This document shows positions 30,326 through 39,028 of a stretch of 64,000 nt of DNA, one piece after another. This stretch comes from CAZQXD01 sp964597315 (lineage in GTDB: Bacteria; Pseudomonadota; Gammaproteobacteria; Competibacterales; Competibacteraceae), in the NCBI GenBank assembly GCA_964597315.1, contig CAZQXD010000012.1:1-64000 (forward strand), in the 5' to 3' direction. The position numbers and the translations under genes were made by a program. The notes under the pieces are model-generated. The model was not told the DNA's origin and made no database searches. It saw nothing but the letters and a program-made list of their open reading frames with translations. Numbering within the stretch: position 1 is the first letter of the stretch; each line of letters opens with the position of its first letter.

Positions 30326-30374
30326 TAGTGTAATAACGACACCTAATCTTAGTGTTGTACTTACACTAGGTCAA
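30326..30374 (-). promoter_or_regulatory. nrtR-nadA promoter with two operator-like repeats
   Basis: On the minus strand TTGACC (30374-30369), a 17-bp spacer and TAAGAT (30351-30346) form a good sigma-70 promoter. The spacer and edges hold TAGTGT (30350-30355) and ACACTA (30363-30368), an inverted repeat of 19 bp. A second, imperfect copy (TAGTGT at 30326-30331 facing ACACCTA at 30339-30345) overlaps the expected transcription start. This is the layout of a repressor operator; NrtR is the obvious candidate. Confidence 0.7.
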
Positions 30375-30457
30375 GAGATGGAGCTTATTTTCTTTACAAA
30401 ATGTTGACCGAGCGCCGGTGGCGGCGGTGTCAGCACGCGCCGGACCGGGTGCCGGAG

Positions 30458-31126
30458 TCAGATAAGCTCGCTGTCCCCATGCCGAAACCGGCCCTGTTTC
30501 AAAAACGCATGGACCTGTTTCACCACCGCCTGCGACAGCAGCATCCCGGTATGGCTCACGGGCAGGCAGATATGGTCGGTCATGCCCTCCAGCCGGGTTT
30601 CGGCCACGCTCACCGTGCCGTCCCCGGGCGTCGACGTCGGCGCCAGCAGTCGGCCCAGACCGGTGTTCAGGGTGCCGGCCAGGGAACCCAGTTCCCGGTT
30701 CGCGGGCCAGGGGGGCAGGTCACCCAACAGCCCGCCCTCGCCACTGTGGCCCAGGGCAAAGCGCAGCCGTCCGGCGGCCAGGTGGCGGGCCACGCCGCTG
30801 CCTTGATGAGGCGTGCCCAGGGTCACGGCCCGGCCCGGAGGCAGGCCGGGGTGTTCGGCAAGCAACCGGCGCAACAGCAAACCTCCCAGGCTGTGGGCCA
30901 CGAAGTGCAACCGGGATTCCTCCAGACTCGTGGTGAACCGGGCTAGGGCAGCGGCGTTTTCCGCCACGGAAAGGCGCAGGCTGGGATAAGAGAAGGTCAG
31001 CGCCCGCCAGCCGGTCCCGCGCAGCCGCCGGACCAGCCATTCTAGGCAGACCCCATGCATATACAGACCGTGGATCACCACTACCAGACCCTGGTCCTGG
31101 CCGGGGGTGGGGGGGGCTGAAGGCAT
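30458..31126 (-). CDS. Alpha/beta-hydrolase (lipase/esterase-like)
   Basis: 222 residues. The oxyanion region VVVIHGLYMHG, the nucleophile elbow FVAHSLGGLLLRR, a catalytic Asp in GDGTVSVAET and a His near VSHTGML give a full Ser-Asp-His set. There is no signal peptide, so it should be cytosolic. The pattern resembles small triacylglycerol-lipase or PGAP1-like hydrolases; the substrate is unknown. Divergent from yebC. Confidence 0.85.
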   Translation of the reverse strand: MPSAPPTPGQDQGLVVVIHGLYMHGVCLEWLVRRLRGTGWRALTFSYPSLRLSVAENAAALARFTTSLEESRLHFVAHSLGGLLLRRLLAEHPGLPPGRAVTLGTPHQGSGVARHLAAGRLRFALGHSGEGGLLGDLPPWPANRELGSLAGTLNTGLGRLLAPTSTPGDGTVSVAETRLEGMTDHICLPVSHTGMLLSQAVVKQVHAFLKQGRFRHGDSELI

Positions 31127-31208
31127 GGCATTTCTCCTGTTGGGACGGTCCCGGCGGCAATGCTAAACTGCACGGCCACCCAGGGCCACCGAGCGTAACG
31201 AGGATTGC

Positions 31209-31952
31209 ATGGCTGGACACAGTAAATGGGCCAATATTCAACACCGTAAGAACGCGCAGGACGCCAAGCGCGGCAAGCTGTTCACCCGGCTGATCCGGGA
31301 GATCACCGTGGCTTCCCGGATGGGTGGCTCCGACGTTGGCGCCAACCCCCGGTTGCGAATAGCGGTGGATAAGGCGCTCACCGCCAATATGACCAAGGAC
31401 GCCATCGAGCGGGCCACCAAGCGCGGTTCCGGCGAACTGGAGGGGGTGACTTACGAGGAGATCCGCTATGAGGGCTACGGACCCGGCGGAGTGGCGGTGA
31501 TGGTGGACTGCATGACCGACAATCGGAACCGCACCGTGGCCGAGGTACGCCATGCTTTCAGTAAATGCGGCGGTAATCTGGGCACCAGCGGTTCGGTGGG
31601 GTTTCTGTTTACCGAGATGGGGGTGTTGAGTTATCCGGTCGGGACCGATGAAGACCGGATCATGGAGGCGGCCATCGAGGCCGGCGCCGATGATGTGGTC
31701 GGCAACGACGACGGCTCGGTGGATGTGCTGACCTCTCCAGACAATTTTCAGGACGTCAGGCAGGCCATGCTGGACGCCGACCTGGAGCCGGAGCAGGCGG
31801 AAGTCACACAGCGGGCCAACAGCAACACCCGGCTGGGGCTGGAGGAAGCCAAGTCCATGGTCAAGCTGCTGGAGATGCTTGAGGACCTGGACGATACCCA
31901 GAACGTCTATTCCAACGCCGATATTCCCAACGACATCATGGAGCAGTTGTGA
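31209..31952 (+). CDS. yebC: YebC/PmpR (TACO1) family protein
   Basis: 247 residues. Hallmark start MAGHSKWANIQHRKNAQDAKRGKLF, given here only in part, plus NPRLRIAVDKA and RNRTVAEVRHAFSK. Long called a transcriptional regulator; recent work on the family points to a role in translation of difficult peptide stretches. ATG at 31209 with GAGG five bases upstream. It heads the yebC-ruvC-ruvA gene row; ruvC starts eight bases after its stop. Confidence 0.97.
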   Translation: MAGHSKWANIQHRKNAQDAKRGKLFTRLIREITVASRMGGSDVGANPRLRIAVDKALTANMTKDAIERATKRGSGELEGVTYEEIRYEGYGPGGVAVMVDCMTDNRNRTVAEVRHAFSKCGGNLGTSGSVGFLFTEMGVLSYPVGTDEDRIMEAAIEAGADDVVGNDDGSVDVLTSPDNFQDVRQAMLDADLEPEQAEVTQRANSNTRLGLEEAKSMVKLLEMLEDLDDTQNVYSNADIPNDIMEQL

Positions 31953-31959
31953 GCCGCCT

Positions 31960-32484
31960 GTGACCTGCATCCTGGGCATCGACCCTGGTTCTCGGATTAC
32001 CGGTTACGGGATTGTGCGCATGGAGGGCATGCACGGCCGCTATCTCACCAGCGGCTGTATCCGTCTCAACCCCGGCTTGCCCCTAGCCGAGCGGCTGCGC
32101 GCCATATACCAGTCCTTGGGGGAGATCATCCGCACCCACGAACCTGACGAGATGGCCGTGGAGCAGGTCTTTATGCACCGCAACCCGGACTCCGCCCTAA
32201 AGCTGGGCCAAGCCCGGGGTGCGGCTATCCTGGCCGGGGCCATGGCCGGTCTGCCGGTGGCCGAATACGCCGCGACGGCCATCAAGCAGGCGGTGGTGGG
32301 CAGCGGCGGCGCCGACAAGCAGCAGGTCCAGCATATGGTCTGCGCCCTGCTGCAACTGCCTGGCAAGCCCCAGGCCGACGCCGCCGACGCCCTAGCGGTG
32401 GCGTTGACCCATGGCCATACTCTACGGACCCTGGGGCGAATCGGCGTGACCGGATACCGTAAACGGAGGGGACGCAGGCGATGA
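31960..32484 (+). CDS. ruvC: Holliday junction resolvase RuvC
   Basis: 174 residues from GTG at 31960, which places the family start ILGIDPGS at residues 4-11; longer in-frame readings run back into yebC. Acidic active-site residues: Asp in GIDPGS, Glu in VEQVFMH and the aspartates in QADAADALAVALTH. RuvC nicks Holliday junctions handed over by RuvAB. It overlaps ruvA by four bases (ATGA). Confidence 0.96.
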   Translation: MTCILGIDPGSRITGYGIVRMEGMHGRYLTSGCIRLNPGLPLAERLRAIYQSLGEIIRTHEPDEMAVEQVFMHRNPDSALKLGQARGAAILAGAMAGLPVAEYAATAIKQAVVGSGGADKQQVQHMVCALLQLPGKPQADAADALAVALTHGHTLRTLGRIGVTGYRKRRGRRR

Positions 32485-33089
32485 TCGGGCGGCTTAGAGG
32501 CGTGGTGGTGTTTAAACAGCCGCCTCAATTACTCATGGACGTGGGGGGCGTGGGCTATGAGCTGGAAGCCTCCCTGTCCACTTTCGCCGGGCTGCCGGAA
32601 ACCGGCGCTGAGATCACCTTGTATACGCATCTGGCGGTTCGGGAGGACGCCCAACTCCTATACGGCTTCTCCACCCTGGCCGAGCGGGCCTTGTTTCGCA
32701 GCCTGATCCGGGTCAGCGGCATCGGCGCCAAGCTGGCGCTGCTGATTCTCTCCGGGATGAGCGTGGAGGCGTTCAGCCGCTGTGTCCAGCAAAGGGACAC
32801 GGCCTCCCTGACCCGCCTGCCGGGCATAGGCAAGAAAACCGCCGAGCGACTGGTGGTGGAGATGCGGGATCGGGTGGAGTCCCTGGAAACCGGAGGTGTG
32901 TTGCTACCGGCCAGTGGCGGCGACGCCCTGCTTTCACCGATCAATCCCAAAGACGACGCGATCAGCGCCCTGGTGGCATTGGGTTACAAACCCCAGGAGG
33001 CCGCCCGCATGATCCGTTCCCTGGACCCCGAAGGCCATTCCAGCGAGGACCTGATCCGCATGGCCCTGCAAGCGGCGGTGCGCCAGTGA
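32481..33089 (+). CDS. ruvA: Holliday junction DNA helicase subunit RuvA
   Basis: 202 residues. OB-fold N-terminus (MIGRLRGVVVFKQPPQLLMDVGGVGYE), helix-hairpin-helix motifs (ISGIGAKLALLILSG, LPGIGKKTAERLVVEM given in part) and the C-terminal RuvB-binding domain (ALVALGYKPQEAARMIR). RuvA tetramers hold the four-way junction for RuvB. In most relatives ruvB follows at once; here the next gene is vgrG and ruvB lies 3.4 kb downstream. Confidence 0.97.
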   Translation: MIGRLRGVVVFKQPPQLLMDVGGVGYELEASLSTFAGLPETGAEITLYTHLAVREDAQLLYGFSTLAERALFRSLIRVSGIGAKLALLILSGMSVEAFSRCVQQRDTASLTRLPGIGKKTAERLVVEMRDRVESLETGGVLLPASGGDALLSPINPKDDAISALVALGYKPQEAARMIRSLDPEGHSSEDLIRMALQAAVRQ

Positions 33090-33094
33090 ACGGG

Positions 33095-33122
33095 GGGCCA
33101 ATCTGGCCCGGTGGTGGTTTTT
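33095..33122 (+). terminator. Probable terminator after ruvA
   Basis: GGGCCA (33095-33100), a 3-nt loop and TGGCCC (33104-33109) form a short stem; a TTTTT run follows after eight bases (33118-33122). It lies six bases after the ruvA stop and supports separate transcription of vgrG. Confidence 0.45.
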
Positions 33123-33226
33123 GAGTGATATAATGTCATTTAAAATCAATATTTTATTTTGTGGAACGAATACTGCATAAGTTGGGTGAACCAAAAGCCA
33201 GTGAGCTATGATTGGGGGTTTCACAG
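33123..33226 (+). promoter_or_regulatory. AT-rich leader of vgrG with perfect -10 box
   Basis: TATAAT lies at 33129-33134 within an abruptly AT-rich stretch; no good -35 is seen at the expected distance, so an activator may be needed. A GGGGG run seven bases before ATG 33227 serves as the ribosome site. The composition change marks the left border of the inserted vgrG-PAAR set. Confidence 0.35.
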
Positions 33227-35317
33227 ATGCCGGTAACACAAACCGCACGGGTGATCGAGGTCGCCACGCCGCTGGGCAAGGACGTTCTGGTCTTTAGTCG
33301 CATGACCGGCGCCGAGCAACTGGGCCGGTTGTTCGAATTTCATCTGGAACTGATGAGCGAGAACGATCAGATTCCCTTGAAGGATCTACTGGCCCAGAAT
33401 GTTACCGTGCGCCTGGAACTGCCGGAGGGAGGCACTCGCTATTTCAACGGCTTTGTGAGCCATTTCAGCTATGTGGGCTGGCGGCGCAGCTTGGCCCATT
33501 ACCAGATGACCCTGCGGCCCTGGTTCTGGTTTTTGACCCGCGCCGCCGACTGCCGGATTTTCCAGGACATGAGCGCCCCGGACATCATCAAACAAGTGTT
33601 CCGGGACCATGGTTTCACGGATTTTCAGGACTATCTGAGTGGCAGTTACCGGACCTGGGAATATTGCGTTCAGTATCGGGAGACGGATTTCAACTTTATC
33701 AGCCGACTGATGGAACAGGAGGGCATGTACTATTACTTCAGCCACGAAAACGGCAAGCATTTACTGGTGCTGGCGGACGCCAATAGTTCCCATAACACCT
33801 TCCCTGACTATGCCACGGTGCCGTTCTATCCCCCGGATATCCACGATCGGCGGCTGCGGGATCATCTCTACGAGTGGACGCTGGAGCAGGCGGTGCAACC
33901 TGGCCGCTACGCTCTCAACGATTTCGACTTCAAGGTGCCCAAGAAAAACCTCCGCAGCACCGCCTCCATACCCCGGCCCCATGTGCTTTCGGACTTCGAG
34001 ATCTACGACTACCCCGGCGAATACGTGGATAGTGGCGAGGGCAACGCCTATGCCAAGCTGCGTATCGAGGAACTTCAGGCCCAATACGAGACCGCCCGGG
34101 CTGAGGGCAACGCCCAGGGTCTAGCCACCGGCTATTTGTTCACCCTGGAAAAACACCCCCGGAGCGACCAAAACAAGGAATATCTCATCACCGCCGCCAG
34201 CTATGAACTGCGCTCCAACGAGTATGAAACCGAAGTAGGGGGCCAGGGTGGGGCCTATTACGGCATCAACCTCACCGCCATGGATGCCAAGCAACCCTAC
34301 CGGGCGCCGCGATTGACCCCCAAGCCCGTGGTCCAGGGACCTCAGACCGCCGTGGTGGTGGGACCGGCTGGAGAAGAAATCTGGACCGATGAGTTTGGCC
34401 GGGTCAAATGCCAATTCCACTGGGACCGTTACGGTCGGGCCGACGAGAACAGTTCCTGTTGGATTCGGGTGGCCCAGTCCTGGGCCGGCAAGAAATGGGG
34501 GGCCATGTACATACCCCGCATCGGCCACGAGGTGATCGTGGAGTTCCTGGAAGGGGACCCGGACCGGCCCATCATCACCGGCCGGGTCTATAACGGCGAG
34601 AACAAACCCCCCTATGCCCTGCCCGACAAAGCGACCATGTCCACCCTCAAGAGCAACTCCAGCAAGGGCGGGGGCGGTTGCAACGAAATCCGCTTCGAGG
34701 ACAAAAAAGGCCAGGAACAGGTATTCATTCACGCCGAGCGCAACGAGGATATCCAGGTCAAGGCCGATTGTTTCGAGTCCATCGGCGGCCAACGCCATCT
34801 GACCGTGGAGGATGACCAACTGGAAAAAGTGGGCGGCGACAAGCACCAGACCGTGGAGGGAGACCACAATATCAAGGTCGGCGGCAGCCAGTCCCTGAAC
34901 GTCGGCATGGATTTGCTACAAAAAGTCGGCATGAAGCAGGCCGTGGATGCGGGTATGGAGATCCACCTCAAGGCCGGTATGAACGTGGTCATCGAAGCGG
35001 GCATTAGCATCACCCTCAAGGCTGCGGGTGGGTTTATCGTATTGGGACCGTCCGGGGTCATCATCTCCGGCACCACGATTCTGCTTAATAGCGGCGGCGC
35101 AGCCGGCTCCGGCTCCGGCTGTTCCCCCTCTGCGCCCCAGGCCCCCCAAGGAGCCGAGACCGGCCAGGCCGGGGACACCGGCGACGCCGAGGCCCAGCCC
35201 GAGCACCAAAAAACCGCCAAGTCCCTGACCTCCACGGCGGTGGGCGCCTATTCTAATCCCCAGGCCCAGGCCCTGGCCGACGCCGCCCAGTCCGGGGCGG
35301 CCTTTATCGGCGTCTGA
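33227..35317 (+). CDS. vgrG: Type VI secretion tip protein VgrG (TssI)
   Basis: 696 residues from ATG 33227 (MPVTQTARVIEV); a TTG five codons earlier falls inside the ribosome site. Gp27-like base about 15-340, then a Gp5-like OB fold (EIWTDEFGRVKCQFHWDRYG; CWIRVAQSWAGKKWGA; IPRIGHEVIVEFLEGDPDRP), then the repetitive beta-helix needle (QVKADCFESIGGQRHLTVED...). The C-terminal tail (about 610-696) is Ala/Gln/Gly-rich and shows no enzymatic domain. VgrG trimers cap the Hcp tube and carry effectors. No Hcp, sheath or baseplate gene is in the window, so this is an orphan vgrG locus. DUF4123 and PAAR genes follow closely. Confidence 0.96.
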   Translation: MPVTQTARVIEVATPLGKDVLVFSRMTGAEQLGRLFEFHLELMSENDQIPLKDLLAQNVTVRLELPEGGTRYFNGFVSHFSYVGWRRSLAHYQMTLRPWFWFLTRAADCRIFQDMSAPDIIKQVFRDHGFTDFQDYLSGSYRTWEYCVQYRETDFNFISRLMEQEGMYYYFSHENGKHLLVLADANSSHNTFPDYATVPFYPPDIHDRRLRDHLYEWTLEQAVQPGRYALNDFDFKVPKKNLRSTASIPRPHVLSDFEIYDYPGEYVDSGEGNAYAKLRIEELQAQYETARAEGNAQGLATGYLFTLEKHPRSDQNKEYLITAASYELRSNEYETEVGGQGGAYYGINLTAMDAKQPYRAPRLTPKPVVQGPQTAVVVGPAGEEIWTDEFGRVKCQFHWDRYGRADENSSCWIRVAQSWAGKKWGAMYIPRIGHEVIVEFLEGDPDRPIITGRVYNGENKPPYALPDKATMSTLKSNSSKGGGGCNEIRFEDKKGQEQVFIHAERNEDIQVKADCFESIGGQRHLTVEDDQLEKVGGDKHQTVEGDHNIKVGGSQSLNVGMDLLQKVGMKQAVDAGMEIHLKAGMNVVIEAGISITLKAAGGFIVLGPSGVIISGTTILLNSGGAAGSGSGCSPSAPQAPQGAETGQAGDTGDAEAQPEHQKTAKSLTSTAVGAYSNPQAQALADAAQSGAAFIGV

Positions 35318-35331
35318 ACAAGGAGACCGTC

Positions 35332-35901
35332 ATGCTGGACAAAACGCTGTTGCGGTCCCTGGAACGGCAGGTGTTCGCCGATGCCGAGGCCACGGTCTAC
35401 GGGATTCTGGACGGGGCCTCCATTCCCGGTCTGTTGCCGGCCCTGGAAGAACACCAGCCCCAGCATCTGTGCCTGTATCGGGGCGAACTGGACCCGGAAC
35501 TGGCCATGACCGCACCCTATTTGGCGCGGCTGGAGCCGGAGTCGGCCTTTACCCGCTGGATACTGGGGAAGGGTTGGGGTCAGCATTGGGGTATTCTGGC
35601 GGTGTCCCGGGCCGATTTGCGGGAACTGCGCCGGCATTTCAGGAGCCTGCTGATGGTCTACGGTCCCGATACCCAGCCCTTGTATTTCCGCTATTACGAC
35701 CCTCGGGTGTTGCGGGCCTATCTGCCCATCTGCGAGCCTGGCCAGGCCAGTGCCCTGTTCGGCCCGGTGCGCCGCTATCTGGCCGAGGGAGAGGAACCCG
35801 AGCAACTGCACCGCTTCTGGCTGGCCGAGGGCCGGCCCGGCAATGACCAACTCCGTCTGACCCCCGCCGCCGAGTCCGGCGAACCCGACCGCCAGTCCTA
35901 G
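35332..35901 (+). CDS. DUF4123 domain protein (VgrG effector adaptor, Tap/TEC-like)
   Basis: 189 residues. The family signature is visible in the middle and C-terminal half (LRELRRHFRSLLMV and LYFRYYDPRVLRAYLP). DUF4123 proteins are chaperone-adaptors that load a specific effector on its VgrG and are encoded between the two. It starts 14 bp after vgrG with AAGGAG upstream. The next gene is a PAAR protein, not an obvious toxin, so the cargo is either the PAAR protein itself or encoded elsewhere. Confidence 0.88.
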   Translation: MLDKTLLRSLERQVFADAEATVYGILDGASIPGLLPALEEHQPQHLCLYRGELDPELAMTAPYLARLEPESAFTRWILGKGWGQHWGILAVSRADLRELRRHFRSLLMVYGPDTQPLYFRYYDPRVLRAYLPICEPGQASALFGPVRRYLAEGEEPEQLHRFWLAEGRPGNDQLRLTPAAESGEPDRQS

Positions 35902-35912
35902 GAGAGCCGCCC

Positions 35913-36413
35913 ATGTCCGGTAAACCCGCCGCCCGCGTCACCGACGCCGTCATCCATCCGTTGCCCCCGGTACTCACCCCCGGTCCCGGCAGCCCCACGG
36001 TGATCATCGGCTTCCTGCCCGCTTGGCGGGGCATTCCGGCTGCCGCCGTCGCCGCCCTGAGCGCCGCCAAGGCCACCTCCGACGCCACCATCAAGACCGC
36101 CCAGGCGGCCACCCTGGCCGCCGCCGGCACCCCCGGCGCGCCGGCTGCCAAGGCCGCCGAGGAGGCTGCCAAGGCCGCCGCCCTGGCGGCCATGAGTTCC
36201 ATGATCTCCAGCATGGCGGGCAGTTCGGATATCCACGCCTGCACCACGCCGTTTCCCGTCCCACCCCATGGCCCGGGGGTGGTGATCGACGGCAGCCAGA
36301 CGGTGCTGGTGAACTTCATGCCCCTGGCCCGCATGTCCAATACCGTGTTGGAGGCCATCGGTCCACCCAATAAGATCGTCGGGGGCTGTATGACAGTAAT
36401 CGTGGGGGGCTGA
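35913..36413 (+). CDS. PAAR-domain protein with Ala-rich insertion
   Basis: 166 residues. PAAR features: ARVTDAVIHP at the N-terminus, and DIHACTTPFPVPPHGPG, VLVNFMPLARMSNTV and GPPNKIVGGCMTVIVGG in the second half. A region of about 65 residues (46-108), mostly Ala with Lys/Glu/Thr, splits the PAAR fold and should be helical. PAAR proteins sharpen the VgrG tip and recruit effectors. It starts 11 bp after the DUF4123 gene. No toxin domain or immunity gene follows; ruvB comes next. Confidence 0.85.
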   Translation: MSGKPAARVTDAVIHPLPPVLTPGPGSPTVIIGFLPAWRGIPAAAVAALSAAKATSDATIKTAQAATLAAAGTPGAPAAKAAEEAAKAAALAAMSSMISSMAGSSDIHACTTPFPVPPHGPGVVIDGSQTVLVNFMPLARMSNTVLEAIGPPNKIVGGCMTVIVGG

Positions 36414-36449
36414 GGGTGTGGTTTTCACGGCCCAGCGGCCCGGGTGGCC

Positions 36450-36467
36450 GCCGTTCCCCTGAACGGC
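36450..36467 (+). terminator. Hairpin between PAAR gene and ruvB
   Basis: GCCGTTC (36450-36456), loop CCCT, GAACGGC (36461-36467): a perfect 7-bp stem with no T run. It may end the vgrG transcript or protect the ruvB 5' end. The promoter of ruvB must lie in these 100 bp too. Confidence 0.3.
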
Positions 36468-36513
36468 ATTCCTGTTACACTGGCCGTTAGTGCATCCGCC
36501 GATACCCTAGCCG

Positions 36514-37560
36514 ATGATCGAAGCCGACCGTCTTATTTCTCCCCAGGCCGATGACCATGAACAGGTGCTTGACCGGGCCATCCGCCCCAAGCGCCTGGCC
36601 GACTATGTGGGCCAACAAGCCCTACGGGGGCAACTGGAGATTTTTATCTCCGCCACCAAGGCTCGGAGCGAGGCCCTGGATCATGTACTACTGTTCGGGC
36701 CACCGGGGCTGGGCAAGACGACCCTGGCCCATATCGTGGCCAACGAACTCGGGGTGAACATGCGCCAGACCTCTGGACCGGTCCTGGAGCGGCCCGGGGA
36801 CCTGGCGGCCCTGCTCACCAATCTGGAACCCCACGACGTCTTGTTCGTAGACGAAATCCATCGCCTCAGCCCCATGGTCGAAGAAGTCCTGTACCCAGCC
36901 ATGGAGGACTATCAACTGGATATCATGATCGGCGAGGGACCGGCGGCCCGCTCCATCAAGCTGGACCTCCCCCCCTTCACCCTGGTGGGGGCCACTACCC
37001 GGGCCGGGCTGCTGACCTCGCCCCTGCGGGACCGCTTCGGCATCGTCCACCGGCTGGAGTTCTATACGGACCAGGAACTGACCCAGATCGTCCAGCGTTC
37101 GGCCCAGATTCTGGACGTACAGACCGAAGCCGAGGGCGCCCTGGAAATCGGCCGCCGGTCCCGGGGCACACCCCGCATCGCCAACCGGTTGCTGCGCCGG
37201 GTGCGGGATTTCGCCCAGGTCAAGGCCGAGGGGCATATCGACCTGACAGTGGCCCGCCAGGCCCTGGAGATGCTTAAAGTTGACGACCGAGGCTTTGATG
37301 AACAGGACCGGCGGCTGCTAAGCCTGATGATCGACAAATTCGGCGGTGGGCCCGTGGGGCTGGACACCCTGGCCGCCGCTTTGGGGGAGGAACGGGGCAC
37401 CATCGAGGATGTGTTGGAGCCATTTCTGTTGCAGCAGGGATTTCTGATGCGTACTCCCCGGGGACGGATAGCCACCGAACACGCTTACCGTCATTTCGGC
37501 CTATCGCCCACCACCCGCACCGGGGTAATGGGCGATCTGTTCAACGATGGCGGAGACTGA
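36514..37560 (+). CDS. ruvB: Holliday junction branch-migration ATPase RuvB
   Basis: 348 residues. AAA+ motor: Walker A LLFGPPGLGKTTLAH, Walker B VLFVDEIHRL, sensor region GATTRAGLLTSPLRDRFGI, arginine-finger block and a C-terminal winged helix (TPRGRIATEHAYRHFG). It drives branch migration with RuvA. It is separated from ruvCA by three T6SS-type genes, so it needs its own promoter. Its last 14 bases overlap the start of glrK. Confidence 0.97.
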   Translation: MIEADRLISPQADDHEQVLDRAIRPKRLADYVGQQALRGQLEIFISATKARSEALDHVLLFGPPGLGKTTLAHIVANELGVNMRQTSGPVLERPGDLAALLTNLEPHDVLFVDEIHRLSPMVEEVLYPAMEDYQLDIMIGEGPAARSIKLDLPPFTLVGATTRAGLLTSPLRDRFGIVHRLEFYTDQELTQIVQRSAQILDVQTEAEGALEIGRRSRGTPRIANRLLRRVRDFAQVKAEGHIDLTVARQALEMLKVDDRGFDEQDRRLLSLMIDKFGGGPVGLDTLAAALGEERGTIEDVLEPFLLQQGFLMRTPRGRIATEHAYRHFGLSPTTRTGVMGDLFNDGGD

Positions 37561-39028
37561 GACCCGCGCCGTCCCGCCCATGACCGGTTTTCGGCTGTTC
37601 CAACCCCGGTCAATCCTGGGCCTGGTACTGATCGGCTTCACCCTGGCCCAGATTCCGCCCTTGGCCGCCCTGTGGATTGCGGTGGCGCAAGTGGGACGGC
37701 TGGCGGAACAGAGCCAGGTGGCGGTGGTGCAGGCGGTGGAGGCCACCCAGAGCGGCCGGTTGCTGATCAGCCAGATCACCGCCATGGAGCGTAGCGCCCG
37801 GCAATATCTAGTGGTGCGGGATAACGACCTGCTAGAGGTCTATCGGGAGTCCCATCAGGGGTTTTCGCGCAGCCTAGAGCGCCTACGGCCTCTGAGCCTG
37901 GAGGCGAACCAAAAACTGACCCTGGAACGCCTGACCCAGTTGGAAGAAAGGCTGTATCAGGTTTTCGCCTACCCCCGGGAAAAACCCGAGGCTAGCGAGG
38001 TGCGGGTAGCGGAGTTCGTTCAGGCGTTGGGACTGGCTCGGGACTTTCTGTCCCAGAGCAATGCCTGGGTAGATCGGGAAGTACAGGGGCTGCACGCTCT
38101 GGCTGGCGATACCACGGCCTTACTGGGGTGGCTGATGCTGGCGGTGCTGCCCGCAGTGCTGGTGCTGGCGGCCCTGTTCACCACTCTGATTGTGCGCCCC
38201 CTACGGCGCATGGCCAGAGCCATTCAGCGGCTGGGCAAGGAGGACTTCGCCCGGCCCATCGTGATTCGCGGTCCCCGGGATTTGGAACTGCTTGGGCAAC
38301 GCCTGGACTGGCTGCGGGGTCGGCTGGCGGAACTGGAGCAACAGAAAGTCCGGTTTCTACGCCAGGTTTCCCATGAACTCAAGACACCCCTGGCCGCCCT
38401 GCGGGAGGGCGGGGAATTGTTGGCCGACCAGGTGCTAGGTCCCCTGAACGACGAGCAGCAGGAAGTGGCGAGCATCATGCGGGAGAACGCCTTGCGTTTG
38501 CAGCGGCTGATCGAGGATTTGCTGAGTTTCAACCAGGCCCTGTCCCGTAACCTGGAATTTCGAGGCGAGTCTTTGAATGTAGACGAGCTGATCAATGATG
38601 TGGTGGAGGTGCAGCGGCTGGCCTGGAAGGGCCGACAGTTGCGCCTGAGGCTGGCGATAGAGCCGTTGCGCCTGATCGGGGACCGGGACAAACTGACAAC
38701 CATCGTGGACAATTTATTATCCAATGCCATCAAATTTTCCCCCCAAGGGGGAGAAGTGACCATCACTCTCGAAACAGTGAACGATCAGGTGCGGCTACGG
38801 GTGCGTGATTCGGGTCCGGGGTTTCACCTGGAGGATCGTCATCGGGTTTTTGAGGCTTTTTACCAGGGAGGCGCGGTAGCCAACAGCTATGTGAAGGGTT
38901 CCGGCTTGGGGCTGGCCATCGCCAAGGAGTACGCCTTGGCCCACGGGGGCCGTCTTGAGATTGTGGACGAGAGTCGTTCTGGCGGCTGCGTTCAGTTGAC
39001 CCTACCCCTGAAGCGGGAGTTGCCATGA
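37547..39028 (+). CDS. glrK: Sensor histidine kinase, GlrK (QseE/YfhK)-like
   Basis: 493 residues. Two membrane helices (about 22-45 and 190-216) enclose a helical periplasmic sensor; then HAMP, the dimerisation domain with phospho-acceptor His276 in FLRQVSHELKTPLAAL, and the ATPase domain (VDNLLSNAIKFSP; DSGPGF; GSGLGLAIAKEY). Assigned as GlrK because the next two genes are a QseG-like lipoprotein and a GlrR-like sigma-54 activator, the enterobacterial glrK-qseG-glrR order. Starts and stops of the three overlap (ATGA), so they form one operon. A later start (Met12) is possible. Confidence 0.88.
   Translation: MAETETRAVPPMTGFRLFQPRSILGLVLIGFTLAQIPPLAALWIAVAQVGRLAEQSQVAVVQAVEATQSGRLLISQITAMERSARQYLVVRDNDLLEVYRESHQGFSRSLERLRPLSLEANQKLTLERLTQLEERLYQVFAYPREKPEASEVRVAEFVQALGLARDFLSQSNAWVDREVQGLHALAGDTTALLGWLMLAVLPAVLVLAALFTTLIVRPLRRMARAIQRLGKEDFARPIVIRGPRDLELLGQRLDWLRGRLAELEQQKVRFLRQVSHELKTPLAALREGGELLADQVLGPLNDEQQEVASIMRENALRLQRLIEDLLSFNQALSRNLEFRGESLNVDELINDVVEVQRLAWKGRQLRLRLAIEPLRLIGDRDKLTTIVDNLLSNAIKFSPQGGEVTITLETVNDQVRLRVRDSGPGFHLEDRHRVFEAFYQGGAVANSYVKGSGLGLAIAKEYALAHGGRLEIVDESRSGGCVQLTLPLKRELP

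Noticed and set aside
30720..31979. 419-codon open frame on the minus strand over yebC and part of the hydrolase gene
   Set aside because: Antisense to yebC, and partly another frame of the alpha/beta-hydrolase; neither part looks like a protein family.
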